NCBI GenBank assembly: GCA_001414485.1
Contig: LLEY01000022.1
Span: 558,001 to 622,000, forward strand
Direction of reading: 5' to 3'
DNA from: Calycina herbarum
Lineage: Eukaryota > Ascomycota > Leotiomycetes > Helotiales > Pezizellaceae
Length of the DNA: 64,000 nucleotides
Positions 35,341-46,902 of this stretch are shown here, in pieces; position 1 is the first letter of the stretch, and each line of letters opens with the position of its first letter. The translations under genes and the position numbers were made by a program. The notes beneath the pieces are model-generated. The model made no database searches and was not told where the DNA came from. It worked only from the letters and a program-made list of their open reading frames with translations.

Positions 35341-36856
35341 ATGACTTTGATCATAACCGAGGTGGAAGTTGTCCCCAACAACGATGACCAAACCACCAAG
35401 GTCCCGATCAAGAAATCAAAGATTCCACGCCCATGTGCTCGTGTTCCAATTACAAGAGTTGTTGAATCAACCGAGGATACATCCACCGGCCAGACCACTG
35501 ACCAGACTTATGATTGGCACAATGTTGTCATGAATGGAGGCCATGACGACCAAACCGTTGGAAATATCTCCTACCAAGGAAACCACCAAGCCAACGACCA
35601 AGCCAATGTTCAATCCAACCTCCTACCCAGCAACCAATTCAACAACCACTCCATCCACCATTCCAATATCCAATCCAACCTCCTACCCTTCAAAGAATCA
35701 ATCGCCCACATCTTCGAAACATCCTCCACCCATACCCGCACAGTAAAGGTCCTCGCACAAGCAGACCTCGAAATCATCCGCGCCAACGCCCTCAACCAAG
35801 AACTCCTCATCCTCAAAACGAGCATCGAGAACTCCCTAAAGAACCTCGAGGAAGAAAACAAGATTAAGGAAATCAATACGCTTCAAGCAGCCGATAGAGA
35901 ACAGGGAAGACTATGTTATAGGATTTTTGAGAAATCTAGGAGGGTTCAAGAATATCATGAGAAGAAAATATTATTTGGTGAGGGAGCTTATGACGTAGAG
36001 GATGTTGAGATGGCGAGGGCTAGAATGGAAAGGTATCAGATTCGAGGAAATGCGACTTTGGAGATGGGAAAGAAACAAGAGGAAGCGGAAAAGGCTTTAC
36101 AGGCAGCGGTTGCAATGAGAGAAGAAGCCAACGCCGCTTTGGAGGAAACCAAGAAAAAGAACGAGAAAGCTGAAGGATGTTTGGAGGCAGCCAAGGAGAT
36201 TAATGAAGAAGCGAAAATTGCTTTAAGGGAAGCAAAGAGGGAGAAAGACGAAGCGATGATTCTTTTGAGGAAAGTGCAGAGGTACAAGATCAAAGGGGAA
36301 TGGTTCTTTCAGCACGCGAGAGGGTTCAAGGACGTGGCGTTTAGAGATTTAGAAGAGGGGAGACGGAAAACAGAGACGGCTGGTTGCACTTTGGCGAAAG
36401 CAGAGATATGCAGAGAGAAAGCCAGAATTCAGGAGGTGATTGCTGATGAACGATTAATGGAAGGCAAGGAGTTTAAAGCTCAGGCCAATAAAACTTCGGA
36501 GGAAGCAAGAATATCCAATGAGCAAGCAAAGAACTATTTAGAGGAAGCCAAAAAGGTTAGAGAGCAGACAGTGGAGAAGGAGGTTTCGTCATCAAAGGGA
36601 AAGACGGAAAGCTGTGTGTGTGAGAAATCGAGCGTCCGACAAACGAAAAAGGACGTTATCGAAACCATCGAGGGTAAGGAGTATATGAATGGGGCCATGG
36701 TTATTCGGATGCCATTCCAAATTGATCCTAGAGACACCCTAAATAGAAAATTATGGTGTGGTAAGTTGTCCTCCCTCCCCCTTGAACCCCTTGGAAATTT
36801 TGAGCTGACATTTGACGGACAGACAACTACACGTCTGCTAAGGATTTGCTCTTTAA
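35341..36856 (+). CDS. Long coiled-coil protein, unknown function
   Basis: ATG at 35341 in good context (gaaaccATGact). Exon 1 ends at 36760, where TGTG|GTAAGT starts a likely 82-bp intron with a gctgac branch-like word and ends gctaag at 36842. The spliced end reads LWCGFAL and stops at 36856 (477 aa). Without splicing the frame reads to 36885 with a different tail. Residues 70-120 are Asn/Gln/His-rich with two QSNLLP repeats. From about 145 to 420 runs an almost uninterrupted coiled coil rich in EEA/KxA heptads, with few Pro or Gly. No catalytic domain or signal peptide. Likely a structural or scaffold protein. It is the first intact host gene right of the repeat block. Confidence 0.7.
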
Positions 36857-37101
36857 TCTCTTTCTCCATGCTTTCTGTTATATGACAGTGAAGCTTCTTA
36901 AATTTTGGTGTGGGGAGGACTGCGTCGAGTTTTTTCTCAGGCTGTTTGCTTTTGTTCTGGTTTTAGGACTTGTGTGGTTGAGGTGGTTGAGAAGGATAGA
37001 GATGATAAATAGCTGAGTTAAGGACTCGGATTTAGGAAACATAGGTTGTTTTCCTCTACCTGAAATAAATTATATCGAAAGTCCCCAGAGCTCTCGATAG
37101 T

Positions 37102-37380
37102 TCAATTCTCATTTAAAACTCGTAATTCATTGGTAATCACCCAGAAATAAATCAATCCGAAACTACAAATACCAAACCAGACCCGCCATTTCCAAAAGAC
37201 CTCCCCTCCAACATTTTGACGTCCATTCAAGCTAGCTTTTCCACCGTTCATCTCAAGATAGTCCCCAGGAATTGAAGCATTGCACACCCCTGGAGCAACA
37301 CTACTCTTATAAAGTCCTCTATCCGCATTCTCTAGTAGACAAGGTTTCTCTGTAAGAATCCTAAGCTTTGCTCTGCGTAC
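37102..37380 (-). pseudogene. Fragment of the GPI-anchored secreted family (copy b)
   Basis: The minus strand reads LRILTEKPCLLENADRGLYK, then SSVAPGVCNASIPGDYLEMN. It aligns with CTDKSCPLAENADCGLYEEI and GAPGVANSSLAGNYTKMN in the pseudogene at 38537-39790. Only the C-terminal third remains, and the Cys pattern is damaged (Cys to Arg). The Ser/Gly-rich linker and the GPI signal are no longer recognisable. No start codon. Confidence 0.7.
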
Positions 37381-38536
37381 ACTCCTTCCACTTCTTACTG
37401 CAGAAACTTATATAATCTTAACTATTAGATAACGGCATTTAGAAGAATTAATAAGTCAATTTCCCGATTCTTCTAAACCTTTTAGGATAATTAGTCTATT
37501 TTTCCAAAACCTGTTTACTGTAGAACCACACGTGCCCCATTGGCCTCTGTAACCGCAGATATTTTGAATTATGAAAGGTTGTTCTTAAATATTTTATGAA
37601 GCTGTTGGTTTTTTTTTTTGAGAAGTATCTTAACGGAAGAAGGAAGGAATAAAAATTGGTAATTTGAAACGACCTTTTATACTCTTTCTTAGAGTGATGT
37701 TGTGAATAACCATTCTTTGAATCTTTTTGCCTCAAGCCCAACTATCTTTCTTGTCATTTATGACACACCATTTGCTATGAAAACCCAACCCAACAAATCA
37801 AAATCACAATGAGCTTGAGAGACTCGGTACTTCCTGGAACTATATTTAATTTTCAGTGAATTTAAAACCTCAGCGTCTTTTGTATTTTATCGCTTAGTAT
37901 ACCCCACAAGTAAATTCCATGGCACTTGCCTCTCTACAATTGCTCTAACCCCTCGGGAAGGATAAATGCAACTTAAACCCAAGTACATTTTAAAATAATT
38001 GAGCGAATCTTCTGAGTCTTGCTCAAAAAACCAAGTACGGGTATTTCAATTCTTAGACACTGCCGAATTCCTGCACTGCGTCATAGTGCGAAACAGGAAG
38101 TCAAAGCACCAGAACGAGACATTGTATTAAAAAGAGTACCAGGAGAACTAACAGTTATAAGCACCTCTACAAACTTTAACCTAAACCCGCACCTCTCCCC
38201 CACATTACACTCGCTCCATACCAGCCTCTTACTTAACTATTCAAGCAGTTCCCGGATAATACATGTAAAACTATATAACCCCAAGTAACTACTATCTTCC
38301 CTAGGCAAAGAAATGTCTATAACCCCTGGACTGGGCAGTAACAGCATCTAGCTTCCTATTGCAGTATAAAAGGACTCGGAGGACAATATCAGTAATAACA
38401 ACTAAACTACATAGACCAGTGTAATTCTTATCTCTAGGCCGACTTTTTAAGAGAAAAGAACTACTCTAACTCATGTTAAATAAATAAGATTACGAATATC
38501 TCTAAACCAACGTTACATCGCCACCACAACTGCAGA
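37381..38536. other. Gene-less, AT-rich region
   Basis: Nothing coding is supported. An 89-aa plus-strand frame at 38019-38288 has no recognisable features. The two flanking fragments are paralogues, so this DNA may be the degraded remainder of a tandem duplication. Confidence 0.4.
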
Positions 38537-39790
38537 TTAAAAAGCGAATCCCATTGCCAATACCCCAGCCACCAAACCCCAAACCCCAAGTTTAGTTCCT
38601 CCAGCTTTCCCCCCAAAGCTCTGGGTCCCGTTGGAACTAGAACTCGAATTCCCACTCTTACGCGTACCATTCATTTTGGTATAATTCCCAGCAAGTGAAG
38701 AATTGGCCACACCCGGAGCACCGATTTCTTCATAAAGTCCACAATCCGCGTTTTCAGCAAGGGGACAAGATTTATCTGTACATATAGCTTGTAACTCCGG
38801 TTTCCCATTTCCAATAAGTGCTGGTGGTGAGCAACGGGAACTGAAGATGCCCGTGAGGGTGCTGAACCACTATGATGAGTTAGTGAGATGCTTAAGTATT
38901 GCATGAGACGATTTGGGACAATGGAATTTATTGTCCGAGATGATTCGGGAGAATTATGAAACTAAATTTCTAATTCTTCTAAACCTTCTCGAAGAATACT
39001 TTAGATTTTTCCTAGACTAGTTCGTAGAATCAAAAGTAAATAATGTGCCAAAATATTGCTTACGATTGTAGTATCGGAGGGAGAGAAACCTATCGATTTC
39101 GCGGCGAGAGTAAGTTGGTTTACGAACCAGCCTTGTTCGAAGGGATCAACTTTCATGTACCTGTATAGGTGAACAGAAATATCGTTAGAAATTGCATCGT
39201 AAACCAGGGAATGACTGGGCTGACGTACTTGTGAACTTCGTACATACTTGGTTTCCCTGCATACGCAGGGAAAGAAGCATCCTTCCCTTGAAGTGAGCAA
39301 TTCAGGAGGAACACCAAAGTAATCCCAAACATGCGTAAGGAGCAAACTATCTAAATCAGCATCTCAGATCCAACCAAAATATTAATAAAAAAAACATACT
39401 ATTGGGCCGAATTCACATTGCCATTCGAAGCCATACTTTTCCCAATAGGCACCGGTCCACCGTCATCAAGAAAGTTCTTGGCAACTCCATATGGATGCAC
39501 TCCATCATTCGTGGAGTACAGAGCTGCATCGAAATATTCGAGGAGGTTGACTGATGTGCCATTGTAGGTACTAATTTATGCGATTCCGGTGACTGGGACC
39601 CCGACGTGGGAGAGGTATAGTTGCCGATGATGGCGGTATTGAGAATGAGCGTCATTACACCCCGTTGAGAGATAGCTGTGTTCTTTCCGAAGATTTGTGA
39701 AGCGTAGAAATCGCAGATTGGGGTGGTTGTGGGACGTTGTGCTCCAGCTGTTGCTATGGTGGTTAAGAAAAGGAGGTGCTTGAGAAACAT
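38537..39790 (-). pseudogene. GPI-anchored secreted protein of unknown function, broken (copy a)
   Basis: Starts at 39790 with MFLKHLLFLTTIATAGAQ, a clear signal peptide, then TTTPICDFYASQIFGKNTAI. A first frameshift follows NYTSP, and a TAA lies in the next segment (VGVPVTGIA, then stop). An intron is visible (gtatgtttttttta...gatag near 39350-39400) joining SAQ to YLLLTHVWDYFG, and another (gtacgtcagc...ctatacag) joins MYEVHK to YMKVDPFEQG. A further frameshift sits near 39320. The last exon carries CTDKSCPLAENADC, an N-glycosylation-rich linker and the hydrophobic GPI signal KLGVWGLVAGVLAMGFAF before the stop at 38537. This architecture is common to an uncharacterised family of ascomycete surface proteins. 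No function is assigned. Confidence 0.75.
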
Positions 39791-41763
39791 CGTGGGGCTG
39801 TTTGAACGATCAGTCTTTGGATTAGTACTTGCTGGACTTGAGAGGGGTAAAGAGGGAAAGAAGTAAAATGTTCGCTATTAAAACTTCTTAGGCTTAAAGA
39901 AAGTTGTTGTTGACGGAAAATTCAATTTATGGATGCCTTGCACCTTTATACTTTGGGAGCGCTACCACTCTTTATCGATAGAAACGACCAGACCCAATAC
40001 CGTCACCGATGAATCCTAAAGATGGGTGAAATTATTCAAAGAACCCATAACCAGAAATAAATGATGCACAGCTCGTGTATCTAAACACTCGTCTACCAGC
40101 CAGGATACCCCCATCTACCATGGAGCAATCCTCTTAGAAAATGCAAACATACCGAGAACAAGATAACTGCTCCTTTTTTCGATTTTGAGAATTTTGGCTG
40201 AGCTGAAGACGAAACGAAGCTGACAGCTGTTGTCAGATATAGTGAAAAGGGTTGCGGCTGATATGCAAGCGGCGTGTATGCAAGTTTGCTGACCACTGGT
40301 AAACAAATAACCCTCTTCATCTCATCTCAAAACAGTGACAGGAAATTGAAATTAAGATTACCGCTAGAGGCAAGATATTCCTCCGTGAGATAAATTGACA
40401 GCTAGGTCAATTGCAAGATACTAGGTAGCTCGACAAGAAGAAAAGGATCGAACTCTGGATCTTTTGATCTGGTAGCTAATACAAGAGGAAACACGCGAAA
40501 AGGCAGCTGGTGTTTTGACAGGAGAGTGAAAATCAACTCCAAAACAACACGGGTACGTCGATTTTCACAGATCTATCGATTCGCGCGAAATATTGTGCCA
40601 AAGGGGTAGGAATTTCCAAATTCTAATGAAGTAGGGATAAAGTAAGTAGCAAAGAGGACTCCATGTTCTCAAGTGAGCTCCAACGGGGTGCGCCCAAGGA
40701 GGACACAACGACTGCTCGAGTAAATGGTACTGAAGACAATCGGGAAATGAACTGAGGATTCCCTGGAGGAAACGACAGGGATAATGTCCCGACCGTGCTG
40801 CTGTACACAAAACAATGGCATCTCAAGGAAAGCTGGAAACCTCTATCGCAAACTCGAAAGTAGATGTAATGCGAGAAAGAAAAATGAACAGTTCATCATG
40901 AATTCCAACCACGATTTTCCGTGGACATACGAGAATTGGCTGAAACATGCCATGGCACGATGAATCGAAGCACCAAAATCTTCAACAAAACACGACAAAA
41001 TCTGCCGAACTGGAGGAGAAGGGAAGTGGAAAATGCTCCGTGGAGAAATAGGATGATCCTGTCGTTGACAACAATTGAGTTCCATAAAACGAAATGACAC
41101 CTTCTTGTTTGACCTCTCGAAGTGGTGAGAATAAGCAAAAAAGTGAGCCCATGAGTAAGGCGAGTGAAAGCGGGGTAATCTGGCAGTGCAACCCTAACGT
41201 ATGATACACGACCACACACAGGCTTCTCCTTGGGTGGCGCTTCTGTGACAACAATGCAACAACGCCAATCCTTGGAAAGCAAGCGCGTAATCGCGTAATT
41301 CAGTTGATTTAGTGAATAACGTCAGTATTCTCACTCGAGACAGAAAATGATATTGGAACAACTCCATTCACTCGAGGAGAGAAGTGAAGCGCTAGGTGAC
41401 GATCATGTGGGAAATGCACAAAGGGGGCGCCTTCCCCGGACCCACTCTTCTCCAGGTTCCCCGCAATATCATTCGTCTTTGTGGGCCTCGCTTCGTACAC
41501 TCATGTATCGATTTTGGCTATCTAGCCAATCACCGCCCTTCTATTCATTCCTCGCTGTCTCAGCCGTCTGTACCTCGAGGGGATTTGTTTGGCTGTCAGG
41601 CAGGTAAGTGACTTGGGAGGTACTACTTCTTCTCCGCTTCCCCTTCTCTTTCATTCATCTCCTTCATCAAACCATCAACTCCAAAGACACTTCCTCATTT
41701 TGTATCATCTCCACACTTTCAATCAACAACACCAATACAAAGAATACCTCTACGACTGCCATC
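39791..41763. other. Gene-less region between the GPI pseudogene and the small protein gene
   Basis: Several overlapping frames of 60-128 aa on both strands, none with a domain or codon pattern that stands out. A good donor (cag|gtaagtgac at about 41607) upstream of the 41764 ATG hints at an intron in the 5' UTR of that gene. The rest may be promoter or unannotated non-coding DNA. Confidence 0.4.
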
Positions 41764-42144
41764 ATGCTACCAAAAGCCCGCTCCTTCAACCGCTCGACTG
41801 GTGTCGTCGTTGGCCTTTCCGGTACCTGCGCGGCGGCTCCACTTCTCTTTTTCATCCCAGGTGCCGAAGAACGTCTCGCTGCTCAAGCTGCAAAATGGGG
41901 TCCACGATGGAACAGAGGCCTCTCGAGGGTTACTCCTGCTGTACAACGTGGTGCTGCGAAGGTTGAACCAAGAATGCAAAAGACCGTCAAGGCCGTTGAG
42001 CCACCTCTCAAGAAGGCTGCGATGTGAGTATTCTCTTTCAAGTGCTTTTACTTAAAGCATTGTATCGTACATATACTGATATGTCCACTTCTCAGTGCTA
42101 TTGATCGAAACGTCAAGCGTATCTTGCCGGAGCGAAAGGAATAG
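41764..42144 (+). CDS. Small basic protein with one membrane segment, unknown
   Basis: Two exons: 41764-42023 and 42096-42144, with the intron starting GTGAGT and ending CTCAG. The junction gives KKAAIAIDRNVKRILPERKE and a stop at 42144, about 102 aa. A frame open further upstream adds 52 residues, but the ATG at 41764 (catcATGcta) begins the compositionally consistent part (MLPKARSFNRSTGVVVGL). Residues about 13-31 are hydrophobic and the remainder is Arg/Lys/Pro-rich and amphipathic. N-terminal basic residues before a single hydrophobic segment suggest a mitochondrial or ER membrane protein. That is inference only. Confidence 0.7.
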
Positions 42145-42840
42145 AGTGACGATGTGTTGAGATTTGTGTGCAAGGAGGGATGGGAGGATTGTGGGATATC
42201 GCATACATGCATGCATGCAGAAGGCGTTCGTCCGATAGGTGATAAATCGAGACATGGTTGGGAGTTATGGAAGGGAGTTGGTACAAACGAAATGAAGCTC
42301 ATGGCATACGAAATTTCCTGAATAAGGAAGGGGTCTTCCCAGCCTCAAATTACATACCTAAGTTGATAGCAATATGATCAGCATCAATACTTGTATAATC
42401 TTGATCTCTTCTGCTTGACGTTGTTGTGGGGGTAGAATGGCACTCGACAAGCTCTCGGGAGGATTACTGAAGCAACATCACGACATCCAACCCCACTCAA
42501 GTAGCTTGTAGGCACACTTGTAATCTGACAGCTTGCACCATAAACCCCCAACAACAACTGATATCGTGATAGGTCAAATAACAAGCTTTAATTCTAATTC
42601 CACTTGGTAAGCGACTGCCTAGAACAATTGTTAATGGAAGACGCACCTCATTTAGTAAGCTTATGACCGATAACCACGATAGCTATCTAGCTTCAAAAGC
42701 TACCCTTTTTGTCAACACAACACAATACCCGTACTTGAGTACAGCAGCTGCAATTCTGCAAATACAAATTGCAACTCTAATTCCCGAATCGCATGCAGCC
42801 ATCCAAACCTACCCTCAACAACCCCCTACCACCCAAAACC
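42145..42840. other. Intergenic region
   Basis: 3' end of the small-protein gene and promoter of the acidic-protein gene, both on the plus strand. A catgcatgcatgcag word near 42204-42220 is the only short repeat noted. No gene supported. Confidence 0.5.
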
Positions 42841-43518
42841 ATGTCGGCCAGAGACACCATTTCCCTGGCGCACACAGCACGCTGCAAGCTCATGATAGCA
42901 GCCGACAAACCCGACAGAAACCTACGATTCATCCTCGGTCACGCCTTCACACTCGACAAACTCCGTCTCCGAGTCCTCGAGATCGAAAACGAAGAATCAG
43001 ACGACTCCAGCGATTCCGACGACCCCCCAATCTTCGACGAGGTCGCAGCCACAAACCCCGGACAAAATGCCCCGCGGCGCGTTAGTTTCCCCTCCAACGC
43101 CCGTCCCGCAGGAACAAGCAATCCCCAGAATCGCAGTCCTCCCCCTGCTGCGGAAGCACATCACGATTCGGAATCCGACGAGGAAGAATATGCGGATGAG
43201 GAGGACGATGAGGAGGATGGGTTGTCGTTGAGACGGTTTGAGAGTGCGAGTGCGAGGCCGCCGAGGATGGTCGATGATAAGGAGGGGGATGAGGATTATG
43301 ATGATGAGAATGGGCCTTTTTCGCCGACGGATTTGGATTTGGAGTCTATCACTACGGGTCCGGAGAATGAGGAGTTGGCAGGATTGTATGGGCATGTTAA
43401 GGGTTGTCCTTGTCATGGCAAACATAATGACGCTCCGGATATTACGAAGGCCTGGGAAGTACCCCAGAAGCCGGGATATAAGGGGAATCGGATTGCGGTT
43501 GTTCAGGTTGAGGGTTAG
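42841..43518 (+). CDS. Conserved fungal acidic protein, unknown function
   Basis: ATG at 42841 in strong context (aaaaccATGtcg) chosen over an in-frame ATG at 42793, whose extra residues are Pro/Asn-rich and probably 5' UTR. 225 aa. Residues 1-50 (ARDTISLAHTARCKLMIAAD, FILGHAFTLDKLRLRVLEIE) look helical and are the part most likely to be conserved. Residues 50-190 are disordered, with long Asp/Glu runs and a Pro patch. The C-terminus has a Cys-rich GCPCHGKH. Such layout suggests a nuclear or chaperone-binding protein, but no family name is claimed. Intron-less. Confidence 0.75.
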   Translation: MSARDTISLAHTARCKLMIAADKPDRNLRFILGHAFTLDKLRLRVLEIENEESDDSSDSDDPPIFDEVAATNPGQNAPRRVSFPSNARPAGTSNPQNRSPPPAAEAHHDSESDEEEYADEEDDEEDGLSLRRFESASARPPRMVDDKEGDEDYDDENGPFSPTDLDLESITTGPENEELAGLYGHVKGCPCHGKHNDAPDITKAWEVPQKPGYKGNRIAVVQVEG

Positions 43519-44785
43519 ATGCTAACTGGTGGTGTTGAGATTAAGGAAATATTTCCTGGAGTTCAATTGGGAGGAAGTTTGTTCCTTGAGGGATTTTCCG
43601 GGCTGCTACATGGAAGTTCTGGAGTATCAAGGGAAAGTCGACATCAGAGCTGTTTTGCCTCGTATCTCTATCTTGCTGGAAGTTAATGAGTTGCATAAAT
43701 TGGCTAAGATATCAAAATCTCGTTTGGGGGTATCATGGAGAGAGATGGTTATTCTTGTAGTTAAAGAATATGGCACAAATCTCAGTTCAAGTGAAGACAT
43801 GATTCTAGCAATGCTAATGCTATTGACAATTCTTCTTCTCTCGACCAGGCACTCACAAGTGGGCAAGAGTAGAACAAAATCCTCCTATCTCTCAATTGTC
43901 CTACAAGGCTCGAATAATCACCCTTTATTCTTCCAGAGAATTTGGGAGAATCCCAAGAAGAGCAAGTGCAACGAGACAACAGTCACAAACTCCTGCTTTT
44001 TTCACTTATGCACCACAATCCCCTCTACCTCGTCTATTTCCTTAATCCGGTTTAAAGCGCATGGAGCCATATTTATGTTTTCATATCGTAACGAATACCT
44101 GGATTCTGCACGACCGGGGGGGCCTCTTTGAATGTTTTGCATTGCAGAGGTGCAGCCGAGTTCAAATGACTCCAAAATTGGAAATCATATGGTAGCTTCT
44201 CCTCCAAGCCCCTGTACCTCCTGCAATGTAGTGCAACACAAAGTCAATAACTTTAATATGCACCTGATCCGCGGGGCAAGGTACTTGCATCCGGGAAGCG
44301 AGCGGGTCGTTTTTGCTTTTGTACTTATGCAGGACCTTCCGAAAGGAGATGTTGCTGTTTGATAGATGTACATACGCGAATTTTAATTTTCCGGCATTTA
44401 TTTATGGGGTTTAATTCCTTGGTACAAGCAAGAAATGATTAGTTATTGTGAAGGGGTTCCGAAGAACGACCGGAGATGAATTCGATAGTGTTATCACATA
44501 AGCTCTTGTGAAACTGCTACCCCAGGTTTAGGTGAGAGTAAGCTGAGCCGCATGTTGTGGTCTCTTTTCAATAGCCGGGAGCTATAGGATAGGCGGGTGT
44601 AATCTGGGTTTTGTACTCGTAATGTTTAGGACCGAGTTTTAGTTCATTTTTTTAATACACAAACTGAGTTTTGGTCTTACTGGTGTGGGAGATGGAAATG
44701 GTATAAACCTCGGTGTTGTTTCCTTACTTTTTCTTTCTCGAGTCAACAGTTCTCATCAGTAACCAAAAACACACAGGTATCGAAA
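43519..44785. other. Intergenic region
   Basis: A 200-aa open stretch starts 10 bp after the previous stop in another frame, but it lacks an ATG at its beginning, has no domain and is best read as 3' UTR. The last few hundred bases hold pyrimidine-rich tracts that would have served as promoter of the GH71 gene. Confidence 0.5.
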
Positions 44786-45190
44786 ATGAAGTTGTTGGGA
44801 ACTTCAAAGGTGTTCCAATTAATATTGGGATGGCTTCTTACTGCTACACTCGTCCCGGCAGTACCAACAGAAGACACAGGAACTCTACTTGAGACAATCA
44901 AACCCCAGACTTGTCTTCGCCCACTTCATGGTACACCCACCACTCCTCTCTCCCACCCCAGAACTAGCCTTCATACTAACACCAAATTCAGATAGGCATA
45001 GTTGGCGACCGCTCCAGCGAACAGACTACGACAACGACATGAAACGCGCCAAATCTCTCGGAATCGACGCCTTCGCTCTCAACATCGGAACAGACTCCAT
45101 CACAGACCAACAACTAACCTACGCATATCAATCCGCAGCCAACAACGGGATGAAAGTCTGCACCTCTTTCGACTTCAATTTCTAAAATAA
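44786..45190 (+). pseudogene. GH71 alpha-1,3-glucanase (mutanase), N-terminal fragment
   Basis: Starts MKLLGTSKVFQLILGWLLTA, a signal peptide. After a frameshift comes RLVFAHFM, the GH71 hallmark. An intron (44931-44991, GT...CAG) joins HFM to IGIVGDRSS. A second frameshift precedes DYDNDMKRAKSLGIDAFALN and IGTDSITDQQLTYAYQSAAN, then MKV and SFDFNF followed by TAA where a Trp is usual. About 300 residues of the catalytic core are then missing. GH71 enzymes cut alpha-1,3-glucan of fungal walls. This copy is dead. The C-terminal piece lies at 46100-46370. Confidence 0.85.
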
Positions 45191-45212
45191 CTACACCACT
45201 CCCAACGTAGAT

Positions 45213-45954
45213 TCAAAGTCCCAAACTGTCATCGTCGGAGTCTACAAACTCCGGTCTATTCAAGAACCCTTCGCGAGACACCGGGCGATGTAATATATTG
45301 TGGTTGGATGACGAGGGCATATCGACGAGTGCGTATTCGTTTTCATTTGAATTGGATTGGATTTTGGGCTCTTTGTAAAAGTAATTTTTCCAAAGCTGGC
45401 ATAAGTTGAGGATACCCCAAAAGTCGCAAGCTACGCCGAGACCGATTGAATATCGGAATCCCTCCTCCCAATGCAACTTTTTAGCGTCTTCTATATCGAG
45501 AAAAAGGTGGTGACAAGCGAGAAATTGTAAGTGACAAAGGTGAGAGCGAAGGCAACTCCACTGTAATAAATTAGAATGAATTTTGCTTGTTGAGAATAGG
45601 AGTTTAAAAAAGAAAACAAAGAGAGAATGATTACTTACTCAATGTTTTTCTCAATATAGATACATTGGTACAAGGCCAAAGCGAAATCAACAAAACTTCC
45701 AACGGCGAAGAAAACAGCACAAGGAATGTTGTTCCCTTGGCTCAACGGCTGAGAGAATTTACTTGTATAAAGACAGCCGAGAATGAATAAACCGGAGGAA
45801 ATAGACATAGAATACCCCCAGCTCCACCTCTTATGTCTTTTCGGACCTAGTTGTTCCTTGCGATTTTAGCACATTTCACTATCCCAATGCAGCCTAACCA
45901 CACAAAGAGGGTCGCGAAGGTGACCGCGATGGTAACTACTGGAACCACCTTCAT
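45213..45954 (-). pseudogene. Multi-pass membrane protein, frameshifted, unknown
   Basis: Start at 45954 (MKVVPVVTIAVTFATLFVWL), in the middle of the broken GH71 gene and on the opposite strand. A one-base shift with a TAG follows KIARNN. The next frame gives GYSMSISSGLFILGCLYTSK and CAVFFAVGSFVDFALALYQC. A consensus donor gtaagtaatc follows EKNIE. The next exon (SGVAFALTFVTYNFSLVTTF) shifts frame before DAKKLHWEEGFRYSIGLGVA, ending LGL at 45213. Four hydrophobic segments are visible and the hydrophilic tail has an acidic end (SDDDSLGL). At least two frameshifts make it a pseudogene. It is not clearly related to the two membrane proteins downstream. Confidence 0.65.
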
Positions 45955-45955
45955 T

Positions 45956-46076
45956 GTTGGAAATTCTAGTTTCAATGGGACCCGGAGTTTCGAGGAAAAG
46001 GCTGGGGGGAATGAACTTGGGGTTTAGGGTTTTGGGTTTGGTGGCCGGGGTGTTGGCTATGGGCTTCGCTTTCTGA
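45956..46076 (+). pseudogene. Fragment of the GPI-anchored family tail (copy c)
   Basis: The plus strand reads NSSFNGTRSFEEKAGGNELG, then TAG where copy a has Trp, then after a shift GLVAGVLAMGFAF and a stop at 46076. This matches NSSSSSNGTQSFGGKAGGTK and LVAGVLAMGFAF of the pseudogene at 38537-39790. Only about 40 residues survive. It abuts the start codon of the minus-strand membrane pseudogene, so a rearrangement breakpoint lies near 45955. Confidence 0.75.
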
Positions 46077-46099
46077 TCCACCGGGGATTATAGGAAGTC

Positions 46100-46370
46100 G
46101 CGATCAACTTAGATATTGGTACAGACCCACCCTGAAATCCCTCAACAGCGACGCAACTGACACAACAATGCTTCCAGTCAATAACGATAGCGGAAACTTT
46201 TTCCAAGGAAGACCCGACGGCTGGGAAACAATGTCAGACTCTGTCTTCGTTGTTTCACTTCTTACCTCACCAGGAGTCGTAACAGTAGTCTCAGGTGGAA
46301 ATACAAACACTTTCAATGCTCCAACAGGAGCATCTACTTTCCCAGTCGATATGCAAGTCGGTATACCTTT
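46100..46370 (+). pseudogene. GH71 alpha-1,3-glucanase, C-terminal fragment
   Basis: Reads RYWYRPTLKSLN, then GRPDGWETMSDSVFVVSLLT and GGNTNTFNAPTGASTFPVDM, the beta-sandwich-like tail of fungal GH71 enzymes. It is the same gene or a close paralogue of the fragment at 44786-45190. The frame is open until an AT-rich repeat takes over at about 46371. Confidence 0.8.
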
Positions 46371-46902
46371 TTATATTCCTCTCTTAAATTACTATATTTA
46401 ACTTAGTATATATAACTATTCTTAAAGAGATCTCTATATTTATCTACTTGGATTTTAAAGATAGTAATAGCAAGAGTACTATTACTTACTTCTTTTTCTT
46501 CTCTTTAATCTTAGATAAACTCTAAGAGAGAATATATTATCTTTACTCTAAGTATAACTCTTCTTACATTGTAATTAGATAGAAGCAGATACTTATATAA
46601 GTTAAGCAGATAGTAAGAGGACTTGAGAGTTCTCTAGTAATTCTAAGAAATTAGAAGGTATTAGTAGAAAGTTCTTCTTTTTACTCTTCTAAGGCTTTAT
46701 TTAAGAAATTTTTAATAGTATATTAAGCTTAAAGTAATAGATAAATGGAATAAAAAGTAATTTAATTTATAAGTAGTAGTAATAGTAGTAGAAGTAATTA
46801 GTAAAGTAATTAAAATCTATTATTAATATTATTAATAAATACTTGATATAATAAAGTAGCAAAGTGATTAGTCAATTCCGCAATTTGGTGAATAAAGAAT
46901 AC
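46371..46902. repeat. AT-rich repeat, family R copy 1
   Basis: RIP-like, stop-rich insertion after the GH71 tail. Its right end (aataaagtagcaaagtgatt...gtgaataaagaatact) is closely similar to the right ends at 53868-53920 and 62257-62308. The left limit is set where coding text stops and is uncertain. Confidence 0.45.

Noticed and set aside
40093..41607. Cluster of 60-128-aa frames on both strands
   Set aside because: All overlap one another, none has a recognisable motif or consistent splice sites.
43529..44131. 200-codon open frame right after the acidic-protein gene
   Set aside because: No ATG at its start, no domain, different frame from the upstream gene; best read as 3' UTR.
45866..46081. 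71-codon minus-strand frame (KPKTLNPKFIPPSLF)
   Set aside because: It is the complement of the GPI-family tail fragment on the plus strand, which explains its open state.
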